NCBI GenBank assembly: GCA_000336895.1
Contig: AOLX01000023.1
Coordinates: forward strand, 197,405 to 261,404
Source of the DNA: Haloarcula argentinensis DSM 12282
GTDB taxonomy: Archaea; Halobacteriota; Halobacteria; Halobacteriales; Haloarculaceae
DNA length: 64,000 nt
Reading direction: 5' to 3'
Shown: piece after piece, positions 8,855-17,053 of the stretch
How the letters are laid out: the number at the start of each line of letters is the position of its first letter
How positions within the stretch are numbered: position 1 is the stretch's first letter
The notes under the pieces: generated by a model
Told to the model about the DNA's origin: nothing
Databases searched by the model: none
What the model saw: only the letters and a program-made list of their open reading frames with translations
Translations under genes and position numbers: made by a program

Positions 8855-9850
8855 CTACTCGTCAAACGGCAGTTCGAGTTCGTAGTCCACCGCGTCGATA
8901 GCGGCCTGCAACACGCCGTCGACGTTGTCGTCTTCAGTGACGCTCATGTAGTGGTCAGCCTCGACATCAGTCGAGAGGTCGCTCTTGTTCGCGATGGTCA
9001 GCACCGGCACGTCGAAGCGCGCTTCGATGGCGTTTCGCAGTTCCAGCTGGTCCGCGAGCGGATAGCCACACTCGCCACTTGGGTCGATGAACACGAGGAC
9101 CGCGTCGGCGAGGTGTTCGAGCGCACTCACGGCCTGTGACTCGATTTCGTTACGGTCCTCCGGTGGGCGGTCAAGCAGGCCGGGCGTGTCGACGAGCTGG
9201 TAGCGGATGCGCTGGTCCTCGAAGTGGCCGACACGGATCTGCGTCGTCGTGAACGGATACGAGGCGATCTCGTTGTCGGCCCGCGTGACGCGGTTGACGA
9301 ACGACGACTTGCCGACGTTGGGGTAGCCGGCGACGACGATGGCCGGCTCGTCCGGGCGGATGTCGGGAATGTCTTTGAGGGCGTTGTGCGCGGTCGAGAC
9401 GGCGGCGAGGTCGTCTTCGACTTCCTCGACGACGTCGGCGATACGGGCGAAGGCCTGCTTGCGGAGCTTCCGGGCGGTGTCGATGTCGCCGCGGGCGACG
9501 CGGCTCTCGTACTCCTGACGGATCTCGACGACCTTGTCGGCGGCCCACGAGATCTCCGAAAGGTGCTGTTTCAGCGCGTCGATACCGGGGTCGTCATCCG
9601 CGGGGTAGGCCTCGCCGACAACGGCGTCGGCGAGTTCGACGTAGAAGGGATCGAGGTCGTCAATCGTCGGCCACGCGGTCACCACGTTCTCCATGTTGTC
9701 GGAGGCGATGTTCGACGCCGTCATCAGCATCGACTGCTGGGCTTCGTTCCCGTCCTTGGCCCCGCCGGCGCGTGACGCCCGCGAGAAGGCTTTGTCCACG
9801 AGCTCCTCGGCGGTAGGCGTCGTCGGCAGACCCTCGAAGGGATGGCTCAT
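8855..9850 (-). CDS. Nog1-like GTP-binding protein
   Basis: The 331-residue protein has an N-terminal helical domain of about 160 residues, then a GTPase domain with G1 GYPNVGKSS, a switch I segment SYPFTTTQIRVGHF, G3 DTPGLLD and G4 NKSD. This order, including the phrase YPFTT, is that of archaeal and eukaryotic Nog1/Obg-HflX group GTPases involved in large ribosomal subunit biogenesis. The C-terminus stops soon after the G domain and lacks the long eukaryotic tail, as usual in archaea. The start MSHPFEGLPT is supported by the conserved N-terminal lead. It is convergent with the SIMPL gene. Confidence 0.88.
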   Translation of the reverse strand: MSHPFEGLPTTPTAEELVDKAFSRASRAGGAKDGNEAQQSMLMTASNIASDNMENVVTAWPTIDDLDPFYVELADAVVGEAYPADDDPGIDALKQHLSEISWAADKVVEIRQEYESRVARGDIDTARKLRKQAFARIADVVEEVEDDLAAVSTAHNALKDIPDIRPDEPAIVVAGYPNVGKSSFVNRVTRADNEIASYPFTTTQIRVGHFEDQRIRYQLVDTPGLLDRPPEDRNEIESQAVSALEHLADAVLVFIDPSGECGYPLADQLELRNAIEARFDVPVLTIANKSDLSTDVEADHYMSVTEDDNVDGVLQAAIDAVDYELELPFDE

Positions 9851-9944
9851 AGGTCCCGTTGACGGCCGGAGCGTAAAAGCGCGTTCAATCGCGCCCCAAA
9901 CTGTTGCGAGTCACGTTTTTGACCATCCCGGTCACAGTTCCGGT

Positions 9945-10262
9945 ATGGCACAGATTGACGCCGGCGAGATTCTCCCCAACGACCACGTCCAGCAGATGGC
10001 CGCCGAGGGACGGGTCACCCAGATGCACCGCGGCCACCAGTATGCTGACGAGGGTGATACCTTCGAGATAGACGGTACCAAGTTCGAGGTGACAGACGTA
10101 ACACACCGGACGCTTGGCGACATGACTGACGAGGACGCACAGCGAGAGGGGTCAGAGGACCTCGCTGCGTACAAGGAACGAATGAAAAAGGTTCACGGCA
10201 GCTTCGAGTGGGACGACGACAGCGAGGTCGTCCGGCACCGATTCACGCCCATCGACGAGTGA
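9945..10262 (+). CDS. ASCH-domain-like small protein
   Basis: The ATG at 9945 gives a 105-residue acidic protein. The sequence IDAGEILPNDHVQQMAAEGRVTQMHRG followed by DTFEIDGTKFEVTDVTHRTLGDMT fits a PUA-like ASCH fold, thought to bind RNA. Longer upstream frame extensions overlap the Nog1 gene antisense and are not credible. A T-rich element (GTTTTT) about 25 bases upstream suggests a leaderless start. The last 17 codons including the stop are perfectly duplicated immediately downstream, a recent tandem duplication that leaves the protein intact. Confidence 0.7.
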   Translation: MAQIDAGEILPNDHVQQMAAEGRVTQMHRGHQYADEGDTFEIDGTKFEVTDVTHRTLGDMTDEDAQREGSEDLAAYKERMKKVHGSFEWDDDSEVVRHRFTPIDE

Positions 10263-10313
10263 GACGACGACAGCGAGGTCGTCCGGCACCGATTCACGCC
10301 CATCGACGAGTGA
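10212..10313 (+). repeat. Perfect 51-bp tandem duplication across a stop codon
   Basis: Bases 10212-10262 and 10263-10313 are identical. The unit is the last 17 codons of the ASCH gene, including its TGA. Because 51 is a multiple of three, the second copy is in frame behind the stop and could extend the protein only by readthrough. A six-base start of a third unit (GACGAC) follows. Confidence 0.95.
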
Positions 10314-10416
10314 GACGACATCGTCTGATGACGGTCGGCGACTGAATCGACGGCCGAGCAGACTGCCACCGTACCGCAGACAACCCTTATCAACTCCGGT
10401 AACTCTCAGTAACTAC

Positions 10417-10548
10417 ATGACAGAGACGATGGCGAAGTCGAAAGCAGACGACCCGGAGCGGGCGCATCTCGCGGACGTTGAGGACGGCTGTGGCTGTACC
10501 GAAATCTGGGAGCACATGAGTGAAGCCCGCGACGAAGACGACGACTGA
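10417..10548 (+). CDS. Small CGC-motif haloarchaeal protein
   Basis: A 43-codon frame starts at ATG 10417 and ends at TGA 10546-10548. The product is very acidic and contains DVEDGCGCTEIWEHMSE, a short motif I recall from conserved haloarchaeal microproteins. The Cys pair could bind metal but is too small for a full zinc ribbon. TATA-like bases (CCTTATCAA) lie about 25-30 bases upstream, supporting a leaderless transcript. The function is unknown. It is convergent with the sensor kinase gene, with only 5 bp between them. Confidence 0.55.
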   Translation: MTETMAKSKADDPERAHLADVEDGCGCTEIWEHMSEARDEDDD

Positions 10549-10553
10549 GCGCC

Positions 10554-12491
10554 CTATTCCTCCGATACCACGTCGACGCCGGTAAACTCGAAGCGTGCGC
10601 CGCCGGCATCGCTTTCAGTGAGCGTAACCGTCCAACCATGTGCAGTGGCGATCTGTGAGACAATCGAGAGCCCGAACCCGGTGCCGTCAGTCGTCGTCGA
10701 GTAGCCGCTTTGGAACACCGTCTCCCGGTCGGATTCGGGGATGCCCGAGCCGTCATCCGAGACGGCGAACCCGCCCGGAATCGCACTCATCGTTATTGTC
10801 ACGCCCGGACCGTCGTAGTCGCTGGCACCGCCAGACTGCATCTGCTCGTCCGTGGCGCTGTGTTCGATGGCGTTTCGGATCAGGTTCTCCAGCAACTGCT
10901 TGAGCCGCGTCGCATCTGCCTGTATCTTGCGGTCGGTGTCGACCACCAGCGCTGCGTCGCCGGTGTCGACGACCTCCCAGCAGTCCTCGACTGCCGTTCC
11001 TAGTGCCACCGTTTCCATCTCGGTGATGCTGTCGCCGGTCCGGGCCAGCAACAGGAGGTCGTCTATCAACGCCTGCATCCGGTCGAGTGCCTGCTCTATC
11101 GCAGCGATGTTGTCGTCGTCACACTCCTCTTTCAACGCACCCAGCCGACCGATAGCGACGTTCAGAGGGTTGCGAAGGTCGTGACTGACGACTGTTGCGA
11201 ACTGTTCCAGACGGTCGTTTTGTGTCGACAGTTCCTGCTCACGGTCACGGAGCTGTTTGTCGCGCTCGACGGCGGCGAGGGCCGCCTCCATGTTTGCCGC
11301 GAGGACCCGTCCAGCGACGATGTCTGCTTCGTTGAAAGCGTCGACAGTCGCCGATGCAGCGATGAGAAGGCCATGTTCCCCCAGTGGCAGATATAGCTCG
11401 CTGCGTATCGGCGTCTCGGGGTTCTGCACGTCCTCTTCCAGCCGCACGTCTGGAACTGCAGTCGCCTCGCCACGTTCGTACACCCGCCAGGCGATGCTAT
11501 CGCCCTGCTCGAACGTTGGGATATCACCGACCAACTCCCGAGCCGACGCGGTCGCGGCGACGGGTTCTAACTGCCCGTCATCGTTGATGAGGTGGACGGC
11601 GTTTGCGTCGAGTCCGATAATCTCCGCGGCGGCGTTGACACCGATACCGGCGACTTCGTTGTGGACTTCGGCGGCCATCAAGTGCCGGGTGGCCTCGTGT
11701 AGCGCTTCGAGTCGATGCTCGCGCTCGTCGGTATCGCTTCGGTCGCTGATGACCGACACTGTGCCGTCGTCGCCGTCCCAGGTCACGTCACACGCTGTGA
11801 TGCTGGCTTGGACGCTGTTGCCGGCCAGCGTTCGTATCATCCGTCTGACCTGGCCAGCCGTCCGGTCGTCCTCGACGACGCGTTCGACGGTCTCGACTCC
11901 GGCGTCAGCCGTCGGTTCGACGAGGTCAGTCAGCGGCCGGTCGTGGAGTTCGTCGCTGTCGGCGGCACTGAACAGATCAACTGCCGCCGGGTTCGCGTAC
12001 ACGACGGTGTCGGCGACGCTGACGAGGACCGCATCGCTCGTTGCGTCGAGAATCTGTTTCGTCCGTGTCTGTGCGGCGTCGGCTGTTGCTTTCGCTCTGA
12101 CTCGTTCGACTGTGTTTCGGATTCGCTGCGCGAGTACGGCGTACTGCTGGGATCCATGTCCTTTTTGAATATAGTCAGTGACGCCGGCCGAGACTGCCTC
12201 GCTCGCGAGCGACTCGCTCCCCTGGCTTGTAAACAGCAGAAACGGCATGTCCGGGTCTCTGGCGCGGACTGTTTCCAGAAACTCCAGCCCGTCGATACCG
12301 GGCATGTCGTAGTCGCTGACGATACAGTCTACGTCGTGCTCATCCAGATACGACAGCCCGTCCGCAGCGCTCGTGACACCGGTGGCGTCGATCGCCTCGT
12401 CGTTGCGTTCGAGATGTGTCGCGATGAGGTCGGCGTACGATGGTTCGTCGTCGACACAGAGGACTGTAACGCCCGACACCACATGGCCCAT
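10554..12491 (-). CDS. Response-regulator/PAS/GAF hybrid sensor histidine kinase
   Basis: The start is taken at MGHVVSGVTVLCVDDE, giving 645 residues. Domains in order are REC (phosphoacceptor in IVSDYDMPGIDG), PAS (about 145-260, ILDATSDAVLVS), GAF (about 270-410), HisKA with VVSHDLRNPLN as H-box, and HATPase with ENLIRNAIEHSA, DDGSGIP and GTGFGLSIV. No membrane segment is seen, so it is cytosolic. The N-terminal receiver and C-terminal kinase form the layout common in haloarchaea. The signal and output partner are unknown, and no separate regulator lies next to it. It ends 5 bp from the microprotein gene. Confidence 0.9.
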   Translation of the reverse strand: MGHVVSGVTVLCVDDEPSYADLIATHLERNDEAIDATGVTSAADGLSYLDEHDVDCIVSDYDMPGIDGLEFLETVRARDPDMPFLLFTSQGSESLASEAVSAGVTDYIQKGHGSQQYAVLAQRIRNTVERVRAKATADAAQTRTKQILDATSDAVLVSVADTVVYANPAAVDLFSAADSDELHDRPLTDLVEPTADAGVETVERVVEDDRTAGQVRRMIRTLAGNSVQASITACDVTWDGDDGTVSVISDRSDTDEREHRLEALHEATRHLMAAEVHNEVAGIGVNAAAEIIGLDANAVHLINDDGQLEPVAATASARELVGDIPTFEQGDSIAWRVYERGEATAVPDVRLEEDVQNPETPIRSELYLPLGEHGLLIAASATVDAFNEADIVAGRVLAANMEAALAAVERDKQLRDREQELSTQNDRLEQFATVVSHDLRNPLNVAIGRLGALKEECDDDNIAAIEQALDRMQALIDDLLLLARTGDSITEMETVALGTAVEDCWEVVDTGDAALVVDTDRKIQADATRLKQLLENLIRNAIEHSATDEQMQSGGASDYDGPGVTITMSAIPGGFAVSDDGSGIPESDRETVFQSGYSTTTDGTGFGLSIVSQIATAHGWTVTLTESDAGGARFEFTGVDVVSEE

Positions 12492-12553
12492 ACCTCCTGA
12501 TATGAACTGTGTCCGTGTCAATCTATCGTGCCCCCTCCTGGTGACGGGTCGCC

Positions 12554-12850
12554 TTACCGCCGCTTGGCCAGTTCTGTACGCAAATCGTCGACATCCATCT
12601 CCTTCATCGACAGCAGAACGAGCAGGTGATAGACGATGTCGGCCGATTCGTGTGCCAACTCCTCGGTATCGTCGTCCTTGGCCGCAAGAATCAGTTCCGT
12701 GGTCTCCTCGCCGAGTTTCTCCAGCACGGCATTTTCGCCCTTCTCGTGGGTGAACAGCGACGCAGTATAGGAGTCCTCGGGCAGGTTCGCCTTGCGGTCC
12801 TCGATGACAGCGAACAGTTCGTCGATGACGTCACCGGTGTCGTCGCTCAT
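12554..12850 (-). CDS. hisE: Phosphoribosyl-ATP pyrophosphohydrolase
   Basis: The 98-residue protein is a full-length HisE of the MazG-like all-alpha fold. It hydrolyses phosphoribosyl-ATP to phosphoribosyl-AMP, the second step of histidine synthesis. Seen motifs are EKLGEETTELILAAKD and HESADIVYHLLVLL, carrying the acidic residues that bind magnesium. It lies 36 bp downstream of pdxT on the same strand and is likely co-transcribed with it. The other his genes are not in the window, so this is one of the scattered his genes typical of haloarchaea. Confidence 0.92.
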   Translation of the reverse strand: MSDDTGDVIDELFAVIEDRKANLPEDSYTASLFTHEKGENAVLEKLGEETTELILAAKDDDTEELAHESADIVYHLLVLLSMKEMDVDDLRTELAKRR

Positions 12851-12886
12851 AGCCGCCGTTCGGTCAGCGGGGCCTTCAGGCCGTCG

Positions 12887-13480
12887 CTACGACTCCACCG
12901 AGTCGAAAAAGGCCAGATCGTGGATGCGCGGGTCCTCGGTCAGTTCGGGGTGGAACGACGTGCCGACGACCGGTCCATCACGGACGGCCACCGGGCGGTC
13001 GTCCCACGTCGCCAGCACTTCGACATCCTCGCCCACGTAGTCGATGACCGGTGCGCGGATGAACACCGCCGGGAACGAGTCGTCGAGCCCGGTCACGTCA
13101 AGCGGGGCCTCGAAGCTGTCCTTCTGTCGCCCGAATGCGTTGCGTTCGACGGAGACGTCGATGACGTTCAGCGTGTCGACGCGGTCGTCCTGTGCATCGG
13201 TCGCGCTGACGATGAGCCCGGCACACGTCGCCAGCACCGGCTTGCCGGCCTCGACATGAGATTCGATTTCCTCTGCGATGCCTTCCCGGTGGATAAGCCG
13301 CGAAATCGTGGTCGATTCCCCGCCCGGTAGCAACAGGACATCGCAGTCCGGGACCAGCCCTGCTTCGCGTATCTCGACGACCTCCGCAGTCCGGTCGTGG
13401 GCCGTTGCTGCCCGCTCGATTGCGTCCCCGTGTTCAGAGACATCGCCCTGAACCGCGAGTACACCCGCGCGTAGCGTCAT
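12887..13480 (-). CDS. pdxT: Pyridoxal 5'-phosphate synthase glutaminase subunit
   Basis: The product, 197 residues from MTLRAGVLAVQGDVSEH, is a class I glutamine amidotransferase that supplies ammonia to PdxS in vitamin B6 synthesis. Seen features are the LPGGEST block, the nucleophile cysteine in ATCAGLI, and a C-terminal SFHPEL giving the His-Glu of the triad. A longer frame upstream reads into the divergent PrsW region and is rejected. The partner pdxS is absent from the window. hisE follows closely on the same strand. Confidence 0.92.
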   Translation of the reverse strand: MTLRAGVLAVQGDVSEHGDAIERAATAHDRTAEVVEIREAGLVPDCDVLLLPGGESTTISRLIHREGIAEEIESHVEAGKPVLATCAGLIVSATDAQDDRVDTLNVIDVSVERNAFGRQKDSFEAPLDVTGLDDSFPAVFIRAPVIDYVGEDVEVLATWDDRPVAVRDGPVVGTSFHPELTEDPRIHDLAFFDSVES

Positions 13481-13646
13481 ATATCCCTGTTGGTGACCCC
13501 GTGCGAAAAGCCTCTCGTCTCCTGCAAGTGTCCGTTCTGGCAGGGACTGTCCTGACTGAATACAGTGACAGCCATACCGCCGCCCAGTGCTCGCTCGGTC
13601 ATAACCGAACCAAACGGTTAGGTGAGGCGGACTGTAGACGTGGCAC

Positions 13647-14681
13647 ATGGGAAAGCGACGGCAGGACCCGGTCGAGGTAAACGCGGACGGGTCTGCTGAC
13701 CTCTACGAGATATCGACTTGGGAGCCCCGGTCGACGCTGGACCGGTTCGCCCACTGGCTCTACCACATCGGAATACGGACGCTGCGGTATCTGGTCATCC
13801 TTGCGGCCATTCTGATTCTCCTCTTGCAGGTGGCGTTCGGGAGCCTCGGCGCACTCAGCGACCAGCCGCTGTTTGCCGGGATAGCAATTCTCTCTGCTGT
13901 GCCGGCGTTTGGTCTCGCGGCCTACATCTACTACGCTGATGTGACCACGGAGGAACCGCTGACGCTGCTCGTGGGGACGTTCCTTCTGGGCGTGCTGTTT
14001 GCCGGCTTTGCCGGTATTCTCAACGGCCGCTTGGGCGAGCCGGTGCAGGCTATCGGCTCCGGATTCGGTCTGGTCCCGTTCCTCGGTCAGGTGTTCGTTT
14101 TCTTCCTCATCGTCGGTCCCGTCGAGGAGACAGTGAAGTTGCTGGCGGTGCGCCTGTACGCCTTCCGTGACAATCGCTTCGACGCCGTCGTCGACGGTGC
14201 AGTGTACGGTGCTGCCGCCGGCCTTGGCTTTGCGACCATTGAAAACGCGTTGTATATCACCCAAAACGCCGAGATGGCTACGGGGACGGTTGAGTTACTC
14301 GCGGCCAGTAGTGACATCACCGCGGTCAGAGCACTCGCAGGACCGGGACACGTCATCTACTCGGCCTTCGCCGGCTACTACCTCGGTCTGGCGAAGTTCA
14401 ACCCCGATGATGCCGGCCCAATCGTGCTGAAGGGACTGCTCATCGCTTCGCTCATCCACGCCGTCTACAACACGCTGGCCGGCCCAGTTACCGCCATCGT
14501 GGCCACGATATACAACGTCGACTTCCTCGTTGCGTTCTTCGGATTCGTCATCGTGTACGACTCGTTCTTCGGCCTGCTGTTGCTGAAGAAAGTTCACACC
14601 TACCGGCGGGCCTACAAGCGCGCTCACGAGGACCCGGACGAGACTGCGCTTCGGCCGGAACAGACCGAGTTCGACCCTTAA
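13647..14681 (+). CDS. PrsW-family intramembrane protease
   Basis: The 344-residue polytopic protein has about eight hydrophobic segments. PrsW-type blocks are visible: GPVEETVKLLAV (the EExxK motif), FATIENALYI, GHVIYSAFAGYY and a late LIHAVYN. These carry the glutamates and histidines thought to form the metalloprotease site in a membrane. Bacterial PrsW cleaves an anti-sigma factor; archaeal substrates are unknown. An acidic cytosolic tail ends the protein. Its stop overlaps the riboflavin synthase stop by 4 bp in convergent arrangement. Confidence 0.85.
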   Translation: MGKRRQDPVEVNADGSADLYEISTWEPRSTLDRFAHWLYHIGIRTLRYLVILAAILILLLQVAFGSLGALSDQPLFAGIAILSAVPAFGLAAYIYYADVTTEEPLTLLVGTFLLGVLFAGFAGILNGRLGEPVQAIGSGFGLVPFLGQVFVFFLIVGPVEETVKLLAVRLYAFRDNRFDAVVDGAVYGAAAGLGFATIENALYITQNAEMATGTVELLAASSDITAVRALAGPGHVIYSAFAGYYLGLAKFNPDDAGPIVLKGLLIASLIHAVYNTLAGPVTAIVATIYNVDFLVAFFGFVIVYDSFFGLLLLKKVHTYRRAYKRAHEDPDETALRPEQTEFDP

Positions 14682-15256
14682 ACCAGCTGTTCGACGTATT
14701 TCGCGACTACGTCGACCTCCAGATGTACCGGATCGCCGACCGACTTCTCCGACAGCGTTGTCTCAGCGTACGTCGTCGGGATGATCGCCACGTCGAACTC
14801 CTCGGAGCGCCGGTCGGCAATAGTCAGGCTGATGCCGTCGACCGTTATCGATCCTTTCTGGACTAGATAGTCCCGATGGTCCTCGGGCAGAGAGAACGTG
14901 AACGTCCAGTCCTCGCCTTCCTGCTCGATACCGACGATTTCGGCCGTCGTATCGACGTGGCCCTGTACGATGTGGCCGTCGAATCGGCCGTCAGCGGGCA
15001 TCGCCCGCTCGAGGTTCACCTGATCACCACCTGCAAGATCGTCGAAGAACGTCCGGGCAAGGGTTTCCTGAGCGAGAAATACCTCGAACCACTCGCCGTC
15101 GGCTGCCTTCTCGACAGTGAGACAGACGCCGCTGACGCTGATCGACTGGCCGTGGTCGAGTCCCTCGAACGGCGCGCCGATCCGCATCCGACGCCCGCCC
15201 TCGTCGTCAATAACCGCCTGCACCTCGCCGGTCGTCTCGACGATTCCGGTGAACAT
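14678..15256 (-). CDS. ribE: Riboflavin synthase, alpha chain type
   Basis: The 192-residue protein from MFTGIVETTG has two lumazine-binding barrels. Seen motifs are SVSGVCLTVE in the first and GHIVQGHVDTTAEI followed by GSITVDGISLTI in the second. It dismutates two 6,7-dimethyl-8-ribityllumazine molecules to riboflavin. This is the bacterial-type trimeric enzyme, not the shorter archaeal RibC of methanogens; haloarchaea commonly have it. The upstream frame extension of 63 codons lacks family similarity. Gene symbols ribC and ribE are both used for this family. Confidence 0.92.
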   Translation of the reverse strand: MFTGIVETTGEVQAVIDDEGGRRMRIGAPFEGLDHGQSISVSGVCLTVEKAADGEWFEVFLAQETLARTFFDDLAGGDQVNLERAMPADGRFDGHIVQGHVDTTAEIVGIEQEGEDWTFTFSLPEDHRDYLVQKGSITVDGISLTIADRRSEEFDVAIIPTTYAETTLSEKSVGDPVHLEVDVVAKYVEQLV

Positions 15257-15384
15257 ATGCCAGATACGGCGCGGCTGGCGGAAAGCACTTCGCTTCCCGG
15301 AGACGTAATATAGACTCGGAACCGAGTAATTGTTTACACCAATATTGCAGAAGGAATTTATCCTCGCCGCTGGTAACGCGGTGT

Positions 15385-15531
15385 ATGGCAGCCACGCCCG
15401 ACGCTGACCACGACTGGACTGGCCGTCACGCACGGACGGAGCCAACCGAAGCCGGGCGAATCGTCGAGGTGCCCGACGAACTAATTGAGGACTGGGACCT
15501 GCGACACGCCGAGACGAAAGGCCGCAGTTAA
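15385..15531 (+). CDS. Small conserved-looking haloarchaeal protein
   Basis: A 48-residue frame starts at ATG 15385 and ends at TAA 15529-15531. The product, with IVEVPDELIEDWDLRH near the C-terminus, is acidic and hydrophilic. A TATA-like GAATTTAT lies 25-30 bases upstream, as expected for a leaderless haloarchaeal gene. Its stop overlaps the convergent pgk stop by 4 bp. I recall a small gene beside pgk in other haloarchaea, but I did not check it. The function is unknown. Confidence 0.55.
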   Translation: MAATPDADHDWTGRHARTEPTEAGRIVEVPDELIEDWDLRHAETKGRS

Positions 15532-16733
15532 CGCTGTAGCACTTCGACGCCGACCAGTTCCGCGCCGGTCAGTGCCCGGATGTAGGCCCCTCCCGCGATA
15601 GAGACGTGGCCGAACTCGTCCTCTTCCATTCCGTACATCTCGATAGCTCGCGAAGTGTCGCCGCCGCCGACGACGGAGAAGCAGTCGGTGTCGGCGATGG
15701 CTTCGAGCACGCCGGCGGTCCCGACCGAGAACCGCTCGTCCTCGAACATCCCCAGCGCGCCCTTCACGAAGACGGCCTCGGAGTCGCGGATGATCGGTGA
15801 GTACTCCATGACCGTCTCGCTCCCAACGTCGAGGTAGGAGACGCGCTTCTCCTCGATGTCGTCGACAGCCTGCTCGGCGCGGTCGCCGTCGTCTTCGTAG
15901 GCCAGATCGACTGCGAGCGTGATCTGGTCGCGGTGGTCTTCGAGCATGGATTCGATCTTTTCGCTGTTTTCCTCCCACTGCTCGTCGTAGAGGTTCGCGT
16001 CGTCGATGTCGTAGCCGACCGGGTAGCCAGCGGCCCGCAGGAACAGTTCGCCCGCGATGCCGCCGAGCAGGAAGTCGTCGACCTTCTCGTCGAGGTGAGT
16101 CATCACGTCGATGACGTCGGTGGCCTTCGTCCCGCCGACGACCATCGTCACCTGCCCGTCGAACTCCTTCTCGGCGATGGCGGTGTTGGCCTCGTACTCG
16201 GTTTCCATCACGCGGCCGGCGTAGGCGTCCATCACCAGCGGGAAGCCCACGAGCGAGGCGTGCGAGCGGTGGGCCGCGGAGTAGGCGTCGTTGATGTAGG
16301 CGTCGAACTCCCCGGCCAGCGTCTGGACGAACTCCGTCTGTGACTTGATTTCGGGGTCTTCCTCGGGCAGTTCGTCGTCGCACATCCGCGTGTTCTCCAG
16401 CACGAGTACGTCGCCGCTGTCGAGGTCAGCGATGTCGTGAATCGCCTGTGGCCCGTAGGTCTCGTCGACGAAGTCCACATCGTGGTCGATGTGGTCGGCA
16501 AGGATATCTGCGTGTTGTTCGAGCGAAACGAAATCATCGCGGCCCGGGCGGCCCTGGTGGGCCAGCACTGCGATCTCGAACCCGCGGTCGACGAGTTCGC
16601 TGATCGTCTCCGCGTGGCGGTCGAACCGTCGATTGTCCTGTACGGTGCCGTCTTCGACCGGTGAGTTGAGGTCGAGACGGACGAGAACGCGCTGTCCGTC
16701 GTCAAGATCATCGAGCGTCTGGAAAGTCATCAT
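15528..16733 (-). CDS. pgk: Phosphoglycerate kinase
   Basis: This is a full-length Pgk of about 401 residues converting 1,3-bisphosphoglycerate to 3-phosphoglycerate with ATP formation. Seen motifs are VLVRLDLNSPVEDG and HQGRPGRDD near the N-terminus, an MVVGGTKATDVIDVM block, and a C-terminal SVVGGGDTSRAIE nucleotide loop. Two adjacent ATGs (16733 and 16730) are possible starts. The 129-codon upstream extension crosses a G/C-tract region and is not protein-like. gap lies upstream on the same strand, forming a glycolysis pair. Confidence 0.93.
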   Translation of the reverse strand: MMTFQTLDDLDDGQRVLVRLDLNSPVEDGTVQDNRRFDRHAETISELVDRGFEIAVLAHQGRPGRDDFVSLEQHADILADHIDHDVDFVDETYGPQAIHDIADLDSGDVLVLENTRMCDDELPEEDPEIKSQTEFVQTLAGEFDAYINDAYSAAHRSHASLVGFPLVMDAYAGRVMETEYEANTAIAEKEFDGQVTMVVGGTKATDVIDVMTHLDEKVDDFLLGGIAGELFLRAAGYPVGYDIDDANLYDEQWEENSEKIESMLEDHRDQITLAVDLAYEDDGDRAEQAVDDIEEKRVSYLDVGSETVMEYSPIIRDSEAVFVKGALGMFEDERFSVGTAGVLEAIADTDCFSVVGGGDTSRAIEMYGMEEDEFGHVSIAGGAYIRALTGAELVGVEVLQR

Positions 16734-16839
16734 TCGAGAGGACACCTGCCGGCCGCTTAACGGTTTCCGAGTCCGAACAGCGAGTGGCCTGCTGGGGGAG
16801 TAGCACCGGTATCTACTCTGGTTGCCAACGCAAAAGTGA

Positions 16840-16879
16840 GGGTGGGAGAGGGGTGGGGTGGGGTGGGGAGTTGGTGGGG
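16840..16879 (+). repeat. G-tract cluster (possible G-quadruplex) between gap and pgk
   Basis: Seven runs of three or four G (starting at 16840, 16844, 16850, 16855, 16860, 16865 and 16876) are separated by mostly one to three bases, except the last. The G strand is the plus strand, so a gap-pgk readthrough RNA would carry C-runs. The region is about 107 bases upstream of pgk. Confidence 0.8.
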
Positions 16880-17053
16880 ACACTTGCGCCGTACACAGCC
16901 GACGCCGGGACACGGCGCGCCGGCTGCGAACACGGGCTTGTGCCGACACACAGAGCCGACCAGTAGTTAGGTACTGGCTCGGGCTCTCTGTGTATGGTGT
17001 CTTTAGTGAATAATAATTATAAACTTTACTGGCGCTGCAAACCGTTTCGGCTC

